Below the pieces are notes generated by a model, which was given only the letters and a program-made list of their open reading frames with translations, did not search any database and was not told the origin of the DNA. The position numbers and the translations under genes were made by a program. Shown here piece by piece: positions 1-12,995 of a stretch of DNA of 64,000 nt. Source of the stretch: Urophycis tenuis. Lineage: Eukaryota > Chordata > Actinopteri > Gadiformes > Phycidae. The first letter of the stretch is position 1; each line of letters starts with the position of its first letter. The DNA is taken from NCBI GenBank assembly GCA_036785325.1, contig JAXIVH010000137.1, positions 186,001 through 250,000 of the forward strand, read 5' to 3'.

Positions 1-181
1 CAACAGAAATCTTCTCCCAAATGATTTCATTTTTTTCCAGTGTCTTTTCTTTCCTCCGTGATGTAGTTTGTCAAGGCTTGTCTAGAACGAGACCTCAGGG
101 CCTGTGTCTTTATGCTATTGCCCTTATATCAAGGATTGCCCAATGCCAACCAACTTCATACTCATCATCCCTGATACTTAC

Positions 182-376
182 TGCGAGCACAGTCGGGGTT
201 GTCCAGTTCAACTGCAGCTAGTTGGGTTAGCACTTGGCAGCAGTCGAAGAAGGCATCAGCACAGGCTTTCCCATCTGTGATGTACTCCTTGCGCCGCTCA
301 CAGCTGTACGATAGCGGTGTTTCCGCCATTCCATCCAAACAACATTGACGCTGCAAGGGTTCTGTGTATTTACTCA
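182..376 (-). CDS. c3: C3-B exon 18, anaphylatoxin (C3a) domain
   Basis: Encodes the anaphylatoxin module. Six cysteines appear in the canonical pattern: QRQCCLDG, YSCERR, and KACADAFFDCC. The exon ends ...NPDCAR followed by the first base of a Ser codon, placing the C3-convertase Arg-Ser cleavage point at the exon end, as in other C3 genes. A seventh cysteine sits two residues before the scissile Arg (DCAR), which is odd for the family. It is 195 nt with a good GTAAGT donor at 176-181. The next exon is off the window. Confidence 0.88.
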
Positions 377-479
377 CTGAGAGGAAGGCAGAGCAGAGGT
401 GGAGGTAAAGGAGTTGAAAGGGAAATGTGAATTATAGAAAAGCATAAAGTAGTAGGAGAATTTTTTTCATATCTAAATC

Positions 480-547
<68 letters not shown>

Positions 548-3500
548 GTGACTAGGTGTTAATGAGAGAACAATGCTGTGCAACCTAAATACAAAAACTG
601 CTTGACTGGTGGCTGCGTTTTACTCACAGAGGACAGTTTTAGCATCTTGTTTAGCGACTGCCCGCTTTGACCTTCTTTGAACTGGACATTTCAATTCTGG
701 AAGAGAACAATGTATCATAATGAACATGAAAATGACATTCCCAAGTAATAACAGAAAGTGCATAAATAATTACATCACTATTTTTTTGCATCATCATAAT
801 AACTAATGACTACATAAAAGTAACTAAGTAACACCAAGAGTCTGTGTTTGAACCTCAATGTCCTTATCTTATCCTACCTAATCTACTGATGAATAACCTG
901 TAGCTATATATACTGTGAATGACTCTGGAATATCTTAGTGCTATGCTTGCTTAGTAACATTTATAATGCATCAATAAAGATTTCCATTAAGCTATTCATG
1001 CAACATGTTGCATTAATACAATACACATGATTTTCCCCCATGGGGATCAACAAAGTCTTATCCTATATACAAGCACAGATGTGGAATTGCTAGAAAGTTT
1101 AGACGGCAGTAACTTGTAGTGTTGAATTTATTCTCGATTTTCTTTCTGGCCGTGAAAGCAGTCACAGTCAAATGGGTCTCGCTTTTGGTGTTAGAGGAAA
1201 GCAGAGCACCCAGGGGTGACCCACGTGAAAACATACAAACTCCTCCCCCCCCCCCCCCCCCCCCCACCCGGGGGGTTGGAAGCAAGGACCTCCTTGTTGT
1301 GAATCAGCTGTGCTAACCAACATACCAACATTCAAATGGCCAAATACAGGAAGCCACCTACACCCGGAGAGGAAGGGCCAATGAGTGTGTGAGTACCTGT
1401 CCTGTCCTCATTCTGAATACTGCTGCTGTGAAACATCAGTCCTGCATCTTTGAACACGGCCATGTTGGTCCTGCCTCCTCCAGGTGTGCATCCTGTATCT
1501 GCCTTCTCCACAATATCCCACACCTGAGTTGGGGGGAAGAAAATCTGTACCTTTAGACTGATACTTTATTCCCCTATCTGATCATATATGTGTGTTTGCA
1601 TCAATGTTGTGGAAAAGTCATCATGCTTTTCACAATCGTACATTTTTCATTTTTCTCTACTTGAAAGACCAGCTATATGTACGCATAATGCAATATCAAA
1701 TCTGTTTCCACGACAAAATATAAATACAAATAGAATATAAATACAAATAGCAAAGCGTTTGACAATTTAAGTTATGACATTTTAAGAGCCCTGTTTGCGT
1801 AACTGGTAGTTAACAAACATGATCAGACAATCATCAAAAACCATCAAACTTTTAAGTACATATAAATGGAAGAATACATGGAGAAATTGCCTTTTTCTGA
1901 GTGAGGCGGTGTTTGTTATTGAGGGCGTAGACTCCTTGGTCCACTGCTACCAGGCCTACTTTGGCTCCTGGGTCACCTGTGATCTTGTAGTGGAATGTGT
2001 CGCGAGGCAGGTAGGAAGGAGCTGGTCTGGACATTTCCAACTTCAACTACAAACATTGTGAGCCAAAAGGAAGGGGGTTTTATTTCATCACATAGAAAGT
2101 TCTTGAGCATACACTTGAGATGATGTTGATTGTTGATTTAGTTATGAATTCAAACTCGGCTAAACTCGTGTCAGCATCTCCTCACCGAGCCCATACAGCT
2201 GTCGATGACGTCCACCCATATGGAGTCAGCGGCCACCTCATTCTCATCGTGGTAGTAAGCAATAATGCGGAATGACGGCAGCATTTCTTTGGTGATCGGT
2301 AACGATTGAGCGTTGGACGTCAAATCTGTGCTGATACGCTTGTGTTTCACCAGCTGGCCCTTACTCTGGATCTGAACACAACAAGTCTCATACATCAGAG
2401 GACCTCCGTTACACCAACGTACTTCATCACATCAACCCACAAAAGAAAGCATGAAAGGAGGCGACAGCGATGACGCATGCATGCAGCTCTGGAGCACACA
2501 TGCAACGTTACCTACCAGACCTACCAGTTACGTACCAGATAGGTGAGATCACGCTTTACAGGTGGAGCATTGTGAAAAAAGGTGACCAACAGGTTGTCTC
2601 CCAATTTAACTTCAGATGAGCCCACACCTGCATTATAACAGAGAGAAGCTCTTAACAATCCAAAAATAAAACTATTGCAAAATAGTAGATGACGATATAG
2701 ACATGAAGAAATGGCACAAATACAAAAGAACGATTACCCACTAAATAGCTACCATTTAATAAAGATGTTGTTATGTAAACTTGTTCTTTACCGATGTGCA
2801 TGTAGCGTTTGTGTACGCTGCTGTAAGGCAGTGCTGTCATAGATGCTGTTGCCTGTCTGTCGACTGATTGTTCATCATCGGTTCTTACCTATCATAAATA
2901 CAAACATACAAATACATGAGTGCAATAGTGCACAGGGACAAATCCAAAAACAGAGCTCCATCTAAAGCATGTCTCTTCATAGCATTCAAAAGGTCACACT
3001 GAAGTACTTTGTAGGTCTTTTTCACCTAAAATACAGTGGGTGAATCATTTTTGCTTCACCGATGCTTCGTCTTAACTAGACACCGATGAACACACGTGAC
3101 ATACATGTTTAAGAAAAATAAATACTAATTAAGAAAATTTTAGGTGTAAGACTTACAATAATGTCCAGTTGTGAAGGAGCTCCAGATGGGTTGATAGGGA
3201 CCCTGGCAAAGCCAGTTTTGGTTGTTGTAGCTCGAAATTCACCTGGATCCACCACTATTGGTACATCTTTGGCTGGAGAGCCATCAGGGTACTCGACAAA
3301 CACCTGACAAGAGGCAAACATGCCACACTCACAATCTTAGTTTACCTGACTTCAGCCTGGTTTGAACATGTCGTGAGGCATCTAGAAATAGGAGAAACCC
3401 TCTAGCATGAAATAACCAAAGCCCTTGTCCTGTATTGTACTGTACATCAAGTCTGTTTGGGACTGATATCGCAGGCTGGAGGGTTCTTTTGACAGACCTA

Positions 3501-6500
3501 CTGACACATTGTATACTCTCCAAAACTCTGTGGTTCACCGGCAGTATTTAAATCCAACCTCTCATGGACCAATCCCAGAAAGTGATTCTGAATGCACATG
3601 GTATATTTCTCTGCACAGTTGAGTCAGCAGTTGTCTGAATAGAAAGCTGATCTGAAGTTGAATATATGATGAATCGATGTTACCCTGGCCACTATGGTGT
3701 TACCAATATTGTTCAGTTGGTTGCAGTACACGAAAAAGAAACCAGAGACTAACCAGGTTACTGTCATTAACCAGTGGAGAGATAAGCATTTCATGATCAG
3801 AAGGATAACCAGATTATGGAAGCAAGTTGCAGACATGACAAAATCCAAATCACACAAATATCTGTCAAGAACTGTACAAACAGTAAATCTATATTGGAAA
3901 TCCAGCGGATATTGAATGAGGGAGGAGAGTTTTTGTATAAGGGGCATGCATTTGTATGGGAGGGGATTTGTATTGGGTGTATTCATATTCTTGTTTGCAC
4001 CTCCAGGCCACCATAAGGTTAACGCAAGAAAGTGTGAATCCTAAAACACTGTTCCCAGTCAATATGGTTAGAATTATATATACAAAAAAATTATATGCTT
4101 TACCACAACTTCAAAGAACATTGTTGGTTTGAAATACTGGGGTGTATTCTTCAAATTGATCCTATAAGGTGATTTAACAATATGGATGCCATGTTTTTCT
4201 GCTTCCACCAAATCACTACCTGGAGGGACAAAAAGTACACACATTTTCTTAAGAACAAATGCTGAGCCGATATTTTGATTTCAATTTAGATGCACACAGA
4301 ATCCACTCACCAGATTCTGTCAATACAGAGACCGCAACATATATGGAATTCCCCTCCTGGCTATCAATGCTTGGAAAGTTCTCGAGGATATGGGCCTTCT
4401 CTAATGTGGCCACTGCCTTACCTCTTATGACCTGACAACATACGACAATGACGACATCAATGTAGTTAATGAACATTTGGTTACCTGGAAATCCTGATCC
4501 AAGTTGTGACTTCTTCAAGAGGGTAACATACTTACCGTCAAACGTTGAATGGAGCTTGATAACATTTGTTTTTCCTGTGTTTTTCTATTAAGTATTCCAA
4601 ACATCACAAAAGCAGTCCCATCCACATCTTGCACAAACATATACCTGAAAGCACAGATATCAGAATCAGAATCAGAATCAGAATCAAGTTTATTGCCAAG
4701 TAGGTTTACACCTACAAGGAATTCGACTTGGTGCAATTGGTGCAAGGGAAAAAACAGTATTAAAAATATAAGTAAGTAAAAAAAAGTAAAAAAGTAGAAA
4801 AGTAAAATAACCATAATAAAATAAAATAAATATATATATATACAATGTACAATGAATATGAGTATGAATATGAATATGGATATGGAATACAGAGCAGTAG
4901 TGCATGCAGAGGAAAATGGAAAAATGGTGGACCCGAATGAGTGCACACTGTACACACTGTGCGTTAATGTAACGCAGACGATCTGAAGATGCCACGTTAA
5001 TGTAGCATGTAGGTCTGTGTGGGGGGAGGGAGAGAGTCAGTGTCAGTGGGGGCTCCGGGCCTTGTTGACAAGGCTAGTGGCAGACGGGAAAAAACTGTTC
5101 TTATGCCGTGAGGTTTTGGTCCTGATGGACCGCAGCCTCCTGCCAGAGGGGAGTGATGCAAAGAGATGGTGACCGGGGTGGGAGGGGTCGGCCATAATCT
5201 TACCTGCACGCCTCAGGGTCCTGGAGGTGTACAGGTCCTGGAGCGACGGCAGATTGCAGCCAATCACCTTCTCTGCAGACCGAATGATGCGCTGCAGTCT
5301 GCCCTTGTCCTTGGCGGTGGCAGCAGCGAACCAGATGGTGATGGAGGAGGTGAGGATGGACTCAATGATGGAGGAGTAGAAGTGCACCATCATTGTCCTG
5401 GGCAGGTTGAATTTCTTCAGCTGCCTAAGGAAGTACATCCTCTGCTGGGCTTTCTTGATGAGGGAGCTGATGTTCAGCTCCCACTTGAGATCCTGGGAGA
5501 TGACAGTTCCCAGGAAGCGGAAAGACTCCACAGTGTCAATTGTGTAGTCGCAGAGGGTGATGGGGGCAGGTGAGGCTGAGTACTTCCTGAAGTCCACAAC
5601 CATCTCCACTGTCTTTAGAGCGTTGAGCTCTAGGTTGTTCCGGCTGCACCATGTCACCAGATGGTCTATCTCCCACCTGTAGTCAGACTCATCACCATTA
5701 GAAATGAGTCCAATGAGGGTGGTGTCATCCGCAAACTTCAGAAGCTTGACGGACTGGTGACTGGAGGTGCAGCTGTTTGTGTACAGGGAGAAGAGCAGGG
5801 GAGAAAGAACACAGCCCTGGGGGGAACCGGTGCTGATGGTCTGTGAGTCGGAGATGCATTTTCCCAGCTTCACATGCTGCTTCCTGTCAGACAGGAAGTC
5901 TGTAATCCACCTGCAGGTGGAGTCAGGCACACTAAGCTGGGAGAGCTTCTCCTGAAGCAGAGCCGGGATGATGGTGTTGAAAGCAGAGCTGAAATCCACA
6001 AACAGGATCCTGGCGTAGGTTCCTGCGGAGTCCAGGTGCTGGAGGATGTAGTGGAAGGCCAAGTTGACTGCATCGTCTACAGACCTGTTGGCTCTGTAGG
6101 CAAACTGCAGGGGGTCCAGGAGGGGGTCGGTGATGCCTTTCAGGTGTGAGAGCACAAGGCGCTCAAAGGACTTCATAACCACAGAGGTCAGGGCGACGGG
6201 TCTGAAGTCGTTAAGTCCTGTGGTCCTTGGCTTCTTGGGGACAGGAATGATGGTAGAGGTCTTGAAGCAGGCTGGCACGTGACATGTCTCCAGTGAGGTG
6301 TTGAAAATGTCTGTGAACACTGGAGACAGCTGATCAGCACAGTGCTTCAAGGTGGATGGGGAGACAGAATCCGGTCCAGCAGCTTTCCGGGGGTTCTGTC
6401 TCTTGAAGAGTTTGTTGACGTCCCTCTCATGGATGGAAAGAGTCGTCACTGAGGTGGGTGGGGGGGTCGAGGGGGGGACCTTTAAGTTTGGCATTGGTGG

Positions 6501-9500
6501 AGGTGCCCAGGCCCCCACTGAGGTGGGGGAGGTGATAAGCTGGAGCTGTTGGGAGGTGTCATGGGGGATGGTTGCAGGACTGTCCCTTTGTCTTTCAAAG
6601 CGGCAGTAGAACTCGTTCAGGTCATTGGCCAGACGATGGTCGTTGATGGAGTGGGGGGCTTTAGGCTTGTAGTTGGTGATTTGCCTAAGCCCTTTCCAGA
6701 CAGACGCAGAGTCGTTGGCTGAGAAGTGGTGTTGGAGCTTCTCAGAGTACAGTCGTTTAGCCTCTTTCACCGCCTTGCCAAACTTGTACTTCGCCTCTTT
6801 ATAACTGTCTTTGTCCCCACTCCTGAAGGCAACTTCCTTATCCAACCTTAACCTTCTGAGTTTGGCTGTGAACCAGGGTTTGTCATTGTTGTAACTCACC
6901 CTGGTGCGTGTTGGAATGCAGCTGTCCTCACAGAAACTGATGTAGGACGTCACAGCCTCTGTGTACTCATCCAGACTTTTGGTAGTGTGACCGGCTGAAT
7001 CTGCGTTGTGTAGTTTCTTTTTAAATGATAGACGTGACCCAGGATCTCAATCTGGACTCGGAAACTCCGACGTCCATTTATTGTTTGCCGCTGAAGATCA
7101 AAATATAACAATAGCTCCTTTAGTAACGTGCCCTTTACACAATCCTCCAACTCCTCTTCCCTAGGGAATCATTACAAAAGGGCGCTACATCATAATAATA
7201 AAAACAGTTTAAATCAAAGAAATAAAAGACATACCTGAAGATCAAAATATAACAATAGCTCCTTTAGTAACGTGCCCTTTACACAATCCTCCAACTCCTA
7301 CGACACACACAGAGGGGGGGGGGAAAGTACTAGCATGATTACACGAGATCACGAGGTCAGGTGCGAGCTAGCATGTTGTAATATAATATAAAGTTCTTCA
7401 CCACACTAATCTATGCATTAATATTTACATTATACTTCCATTAAACAATGTACAGTCAAAATAATTTATATAAAGAATGGTAAACTATAAGATGGTTAAG
7501 GATTTGATCACAAAATGGGGAGAAATAAATGCACACACCTCTTCCCTAGGGAATCATTACAAAAGGGCAGAGGGCAGGGGGGATGGTAAACTCATGGGGT
7601 TCTCAGAAATGTGGGCGGGAGTACAGAAGGAGGTGGAGCTAAATCAGAGAACAAAATCAAATAAAAAGGGCACATAAGGCTGCTGAAAAGCTAAACTTCA
7701 GGTGATAAAACTGTTGTGTAATTATAATTAAGGGGATATTACACCCTGTTACAGTAGCAGTCCTGAACACATCCCAGTCAGTAGAGTCCAAACACGCCTG
7801 GAGATCCTCCACGGCCTCACTGGTCCACTTCTTTGATGTCCTCACTACAGGTTTGCAGAGCTTTAATTTCTGCCTGTACGCAGGAATCAGGTGGACCATG
7901 ACGTGGTCAGAGTGTCCCAGTGCAGCACGGGGGACCGCGTGATATGCATCCCTGACTGTGGTGTAACAGTGATCCAGAATGTTCTCCTCTCTGGTCGGGC
8001 ATTTAATAAACTGTCTATATTTAGGGAGTTCGTGAGTGAGGTTTCCTTTGTTAAAATCACCAACGACAATAACTAAGGAGTCCGGGTTGGTACGCTCCAC
8101 ACACAGTATCTGGTCGGCGAGCATGCGCTGTGCGTCCTGCACGTTGGCCGACGGTGGAATGTAAACACCGACCAGAATGAATGAAGCGAACTCACGGGGT
8201 GAATAAAAGGGCTTACAGTTTATGAAGTAAGATTCCAGATCAGGAGAACAGTGCTGCTGGATCGCCGTCACGTCGTTGCACCAACCACTGTTGATGTAAA
8301 AACAGATTCCTCCACCTTTTGTTTTGCCGGAGAGTTCCGCGTCTCTGTCCGCTCTGTAGAGATGGAAGCCTGCCAGCTGCAGCGCAGAGTCCGGTATTAA
8401 GCCACAAAGCCACGTCTCCGTAAAGCACAAAACAGCGGATGAATAAAAGTCCCTGTTTTTTCCCAACAGCAGTTGTAATTCGTCCAGTTTGTTGGGCAGT
8501 GAACGCACGTTAGAGAGAAATATACCCGGTAGAGGTGTGCGTAATCCGCGCTGGCGAAGACGCACAAGCGCACCGGCACGTTTTCCTCTCCTCCGACGTT
8601 TTACTGCGTGAGCAAAGGTGAGCGCACCTTTGACCAGAATGTCCAAAATTTCCAATGTTGGGAGAGCGAAAGTAGGAAATAAATCCTCTGGCGTTGTTAC
8701 CCTGATGTTCATGAGCTCTTCTCTGGTGAAAGAGCTCCGGGTGCCATCGCAAAAGACGGAGTTTAAACACAAAACAAAACAAAACAACGCGCACCAACAC
8801 ACCGAGGCGACCATCCGCGGCGCCATCTTGGTATACACCCATATATCCCTTGAGTAACAAAAATCAACTGATAAATTATAAAAATGTTTGCTTAAGTATG
8901 AGTAAGTCCTAGCTACCATAAAACCCTAAAATGTTGACTCAAACTCACCTGGCTTCGATGTTAACTGTCAACTGCTTATCATTGACATAGAAGTAGTTTT
9001 TCTCAGGTAGAATTTTAACTTCAAAGCTAGGTAAAACTGAGAAAAAAGAATTTGTGTTAAAAATGTTCAATCAGATTAACCTGAAACATTTCACAATGGT
9101 CAATGTCTTACCATACTCTTTGACCTCAAACTCAGATGAGTAGTTTTGATTTCTGCTGCTCGGGAACGAGGCTACCACTTTCCACACTCCATCACTACAA
9201 ATATATCAACACACACACCCACACATCCTATTTCATCTGTATGACTGTGGAATGTTTGGTTGGTCATTCAAGTAACAAAGATGTTAAATATGATAATCAC
9301 AAGCAAACAAACAACAAATTTACCCACCTCACTATTTCAGGGAGATGGAAAACTCCATTGTGCATTCCTGCTACCAGAGAAACATCAGAATCCTCTGGTA
9401 GAACAATACCACTGGGAGTCTGTTGAAACAGCATGCACCACACACATACTTTTAAAATCAAAATCTCAAAAAATCTGAAACAAAAGTTATACAAAAGTTA

Positions 9501-12500
9501 TACATTCCGTTATACATTCAAAAAAATTCTCTGCAATTAAAATACATTCATGAGGAACAAAATCAATGAATTAATCTCAAGTAAGCATGCGTCTAACGGT
9601 TATACCTTTGTTAAATGTGAGCCTAATATGCATCAGATATAGGAAAACAAAAATAGTATTAAACATACACAGTGCTAAGAGAACGTGCAGAACTGTATGC
9701 ACAATTGCCAAAATTGTCAGCTCTGCATGTTTTTTTCTCTTATGAGTTCATCACTTTAATTTCAGAGAATGGTATAGATTATTCTACAGAACACACCATA
9801 CGCCCACCGTCTCTGTATGAGCCATGCAAAAAAACATCGCCATTTCAATGAAAATGTTTCTTTCTTGTACAAAGTATGTTGTGTCAATTGATACAAAATC
9901 GTAGTAGCATGCCATACTGTACCACAATATTAATGTCGATGATAGCAGGCTGGTCGTCATCTCCTTCGACAGGTTTCATACCAGCTGTTACCGCAAACAT
10001 CCTATAATGAACTGGAAGACACACAAAAAAAGGCTTGGCTTGAAATTCTCATGTCCCTTGGGTGACCAGATCCAAACCAAATGAAGAACAAAGTGCGTTT
10101 GTCTAGGACACGTTATCAACGCTGAGAGGAAGTGCCACAACTCGCGCTTCTGTGTCAACATTGTCACGTGTGCTGTGTCGCTTCACGTTGTATTCCCCCC
10201 CCAACCCCTGTAAAAAAAAACAACTCTTAGAATTACTTCACCAGTTACAAGTAGGTTCTCCATTTTTGTTGTTGAAATGGCATTCAATGGTTAAAAGCCA
10301 TTTAATGTCGTCTATGGGAATGTAAACACGTTTAAATTCCTGTTAAAAAAAAAAAAATAGGCCCTATAGTTTATAAACCTGGTCTTCTAAATTTATTTCT
10401 TAGTTTTTATGTATATGAAAACCAACCAACTAAGAACCAAGTACTTGTGAGGGCGTGGTCGGTTAGCCAGGTGATGAAAGGAAACCGCTGGATGCCTCAA
10501 CCCAACAACGGCAGGGAGAATGATGGGGCTCCGGTAACTTTGTGTCCGCTATGTATTTTCAAACTCTGAGCTCAATAAGCACATGTATGAAGCAACACAG
10601 GTCTTAAAAAAGAGAAGAGAAAGTGCTAATTAGTTAAACTAATTAACATAACAGGGCATCAATTGCTATTATTATGCTACCATAGATGCTGATATTATTG
10701 TGGTGATATATGGACACAGGAATTTGGGGTGGACTTTCTGATTGTTGTTGTGTATGTTTTGGGGGGAGGATAATTAAAAACAAATTAATCCAGATTTTTC
10801 TTATCATGTGAATTTAAAGGTGCTTACATTTCTATTTAACAAATTGAATGGGATTTAAAATTAATTCAGACATTCAATCATTATGACAGAGATTTGTTTC
10901 CAAGATATTCCGCATTAATCTGCACAGTTTGCACATTTGCGGTGATTCACAATTTTCCACATTGGGCGTAACGGAGCGAGCAGCCAAAACGGAAACCTGC
11001 ACTCGACCCACACTTGCGCTATGTGATTGGACTTGAAAAACAGCCCCGTATTGACAGCCTTCCCTGCTTCACAGCCATGAGGAAAGATTGCTGAAAAAAA
11101 GATGTTCATTCCAACCGCTTCACACTCGGCTGCGAACCGATCCAGTGAGTGCTGAAGGTCACAGGCCGATGATGCCATCAGGACCACATCATCTGCAAAA
11201 AGCAGCGATGAGATCCCTAGCCCACCGACCTGCAACCTCTCCTCCCCCCGACTACGCCTCGATATCCTGTCCATGAAAACCACAAACAAGATTGGTGACA
11301 AGGCGCAGCCCTGGCGGAGGCCAACCCCCACCGGAAACGAGTCCGACTTACTGCCGAGAACCCGGACACAGCTCTCGCTTTGGGTGTACAGAGATTGGAT
11401 GGCCCTGAGAAGTGCCTGCCTCACTCCATACTCCCGTAGCACCTCCCACAATATCTCCCGGGGAACCCGGTCATACGCCTTCTCCAGATCTACAAAACAC
11501 ATGTAGACCGGATGGGCATACTCCCAGGCCCCCTCCAGGATTCTTGCAAGAGTGAAGAGCTGGTCCGTTGTTCCACGACCAGAGCGGAATCCGCATTGTT
11601 CCTCCTCAATCTGAGGTTCGACTATCGGCCGAACCCTCCTTTCCAGCACCTTGGAGTAGACTTTACCAGGGAGGCTGAGAAGTGTGATGCCCCTGTAATT
11701 GGAACACACTCTCTGGTCCCCCTTTTTGAACAGGGGGACCACCACCCCCGTCTGCCACTCCCTCGGCACTGTTCCCGACCTCCACGCGATGTTGAAGAGT
11801 TAAAATTTAGCATTTGTTTTAGTTGTTTTTCGTTCTAAATCTCTGGTGGTATCACATTACATGCAGGGAATATTCTGCGGTTCGAGTCAACTGTTTTGTG
11901 CTCAAAATCCTCCCACAAGCCGTTAGGCTGCTGAACTGTTGAAAACACTTGCACACACACCATACACACATACATGATTGGACCCTCACCCTTACCCACC
12001 CCGCCCCCCAACATACACACATGCACAGACACACTGGTCACCTTACAGTTACATAGCTGCTATGTCTCTGCACCTCTGCGCCCTATTATGTTATTATGTT
12101 TTACTTGTCTACCTCCGTGAGCATCTCCTTATGCTATTGTACTTCCATTATCCATTATTCACTGTTCACTATTTCACTTATCTTCCTCACCCACTTTATT
12201 CTGCCATTTTTTTATTTGATTTGATTTCTTATTATTTATATGCATATGTACTTTTTTATTTTATTTACGTTTTATTTTATTTTACTATGCATACAAGTTG
12301 AGTTCCTGAGCAACAAGAGTTGAACTGCTGGTAATGATGTACGTTGTTAACTAATATGTGACAACAAACTTAAAACTTAAAACAAAGGGCAATGCAGGCA
12401 CTGGCCAAGATTGGATGGAAATTAATCAAACATATTTCTGTCTTCTATTTGACTGTAACTACTTATGAACACGCCCATAGCAGTCGTTCTATACTGGAGT

Positions 12501-12964
12501 TTTTAGAAATCAATTGAATGCTCAGATTTAACATATCTGAAAATTATATGGATTTAAAAACAATTGTTGTGGTTTGAGTTTTTTTTGTTGGTAGTATTAC
12601 TAGCGTTTCCAAGGTGAAGCAGAAAAAGAAATGGACGTAATAGTATGTAATTAGTTATAGTTACTCACTATTTTTTCCAAAAAGTAACTGAGTTAGTAAC
12701 GGAATTACTCTATAGTAAAAGTAACTAGCTACCAGGGAAAGTAACTATTTGCGTTACTGTAAAAAAAAAGTTGTCAAAGATGTAAAAGAATTTGGATTAT
12801 TCTGAGCAGTTTTCACAAGTACATAATGTACACATTACATGCACGTTCTTGCCTTTGGCCTCAATGAATTTGAAGTAGTGCTTATATCTCCACCTTGAAA
12901 ATGACAACTTTTTATCAGATTGCTCTGGACTCGCCATTTCTGCTGCTTCATCAAATCTGTTTGA

Positions 12965-12995
<31 letters not shown>

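Larger units (their letters stand above)
4658..8840 (-). mobile_element. L2-type (CR1/Jockey group) LINE in C3-B intron 7, split by a solo LTR
   Basis: A near-full-length non-LTR retrotransposon on the minus strand. The 5' part holds an AP-endonuclease region (8826 to about 7755; VGVYIPPSAN, VVGDFNKGN, GHSDHVMV). The 3' part holds a reverse transcriptase (6980 to 5043; AAGPDSVSP, DFRPVALTSVVMK, GSPQGCVLSPLLFSLYTN, KFADDTTLIG). The tail is a (GATTCT)n repeat at about 4660-4685, typical of L2-type fish LINEs. The element sits wholly inside C3-B intron 7, same strand as the gene, with its tail about 14 bases from exon 8. The 5' limit is approximate. The clade name rests on motif resemblance. Confidence 0.85.

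Noticed and set aside
1058..1316. Pro-rich or Gly-rich small proteins
   Set aside because: Products of the poly-C run in C3-B intron 16.
4690..4995. Open frames rich in Tyr, Ile and Phe on the minus strand
   Set aside because: They translate the AT-rich 3' UTR and repeat tail of the L2-type LINE.
5166..6609. Plus-strand open frames of 60-135 codons
   Set aside because: Antisense shadows of the LINE reverse transcriptase, which has clear motifs on the other strand.
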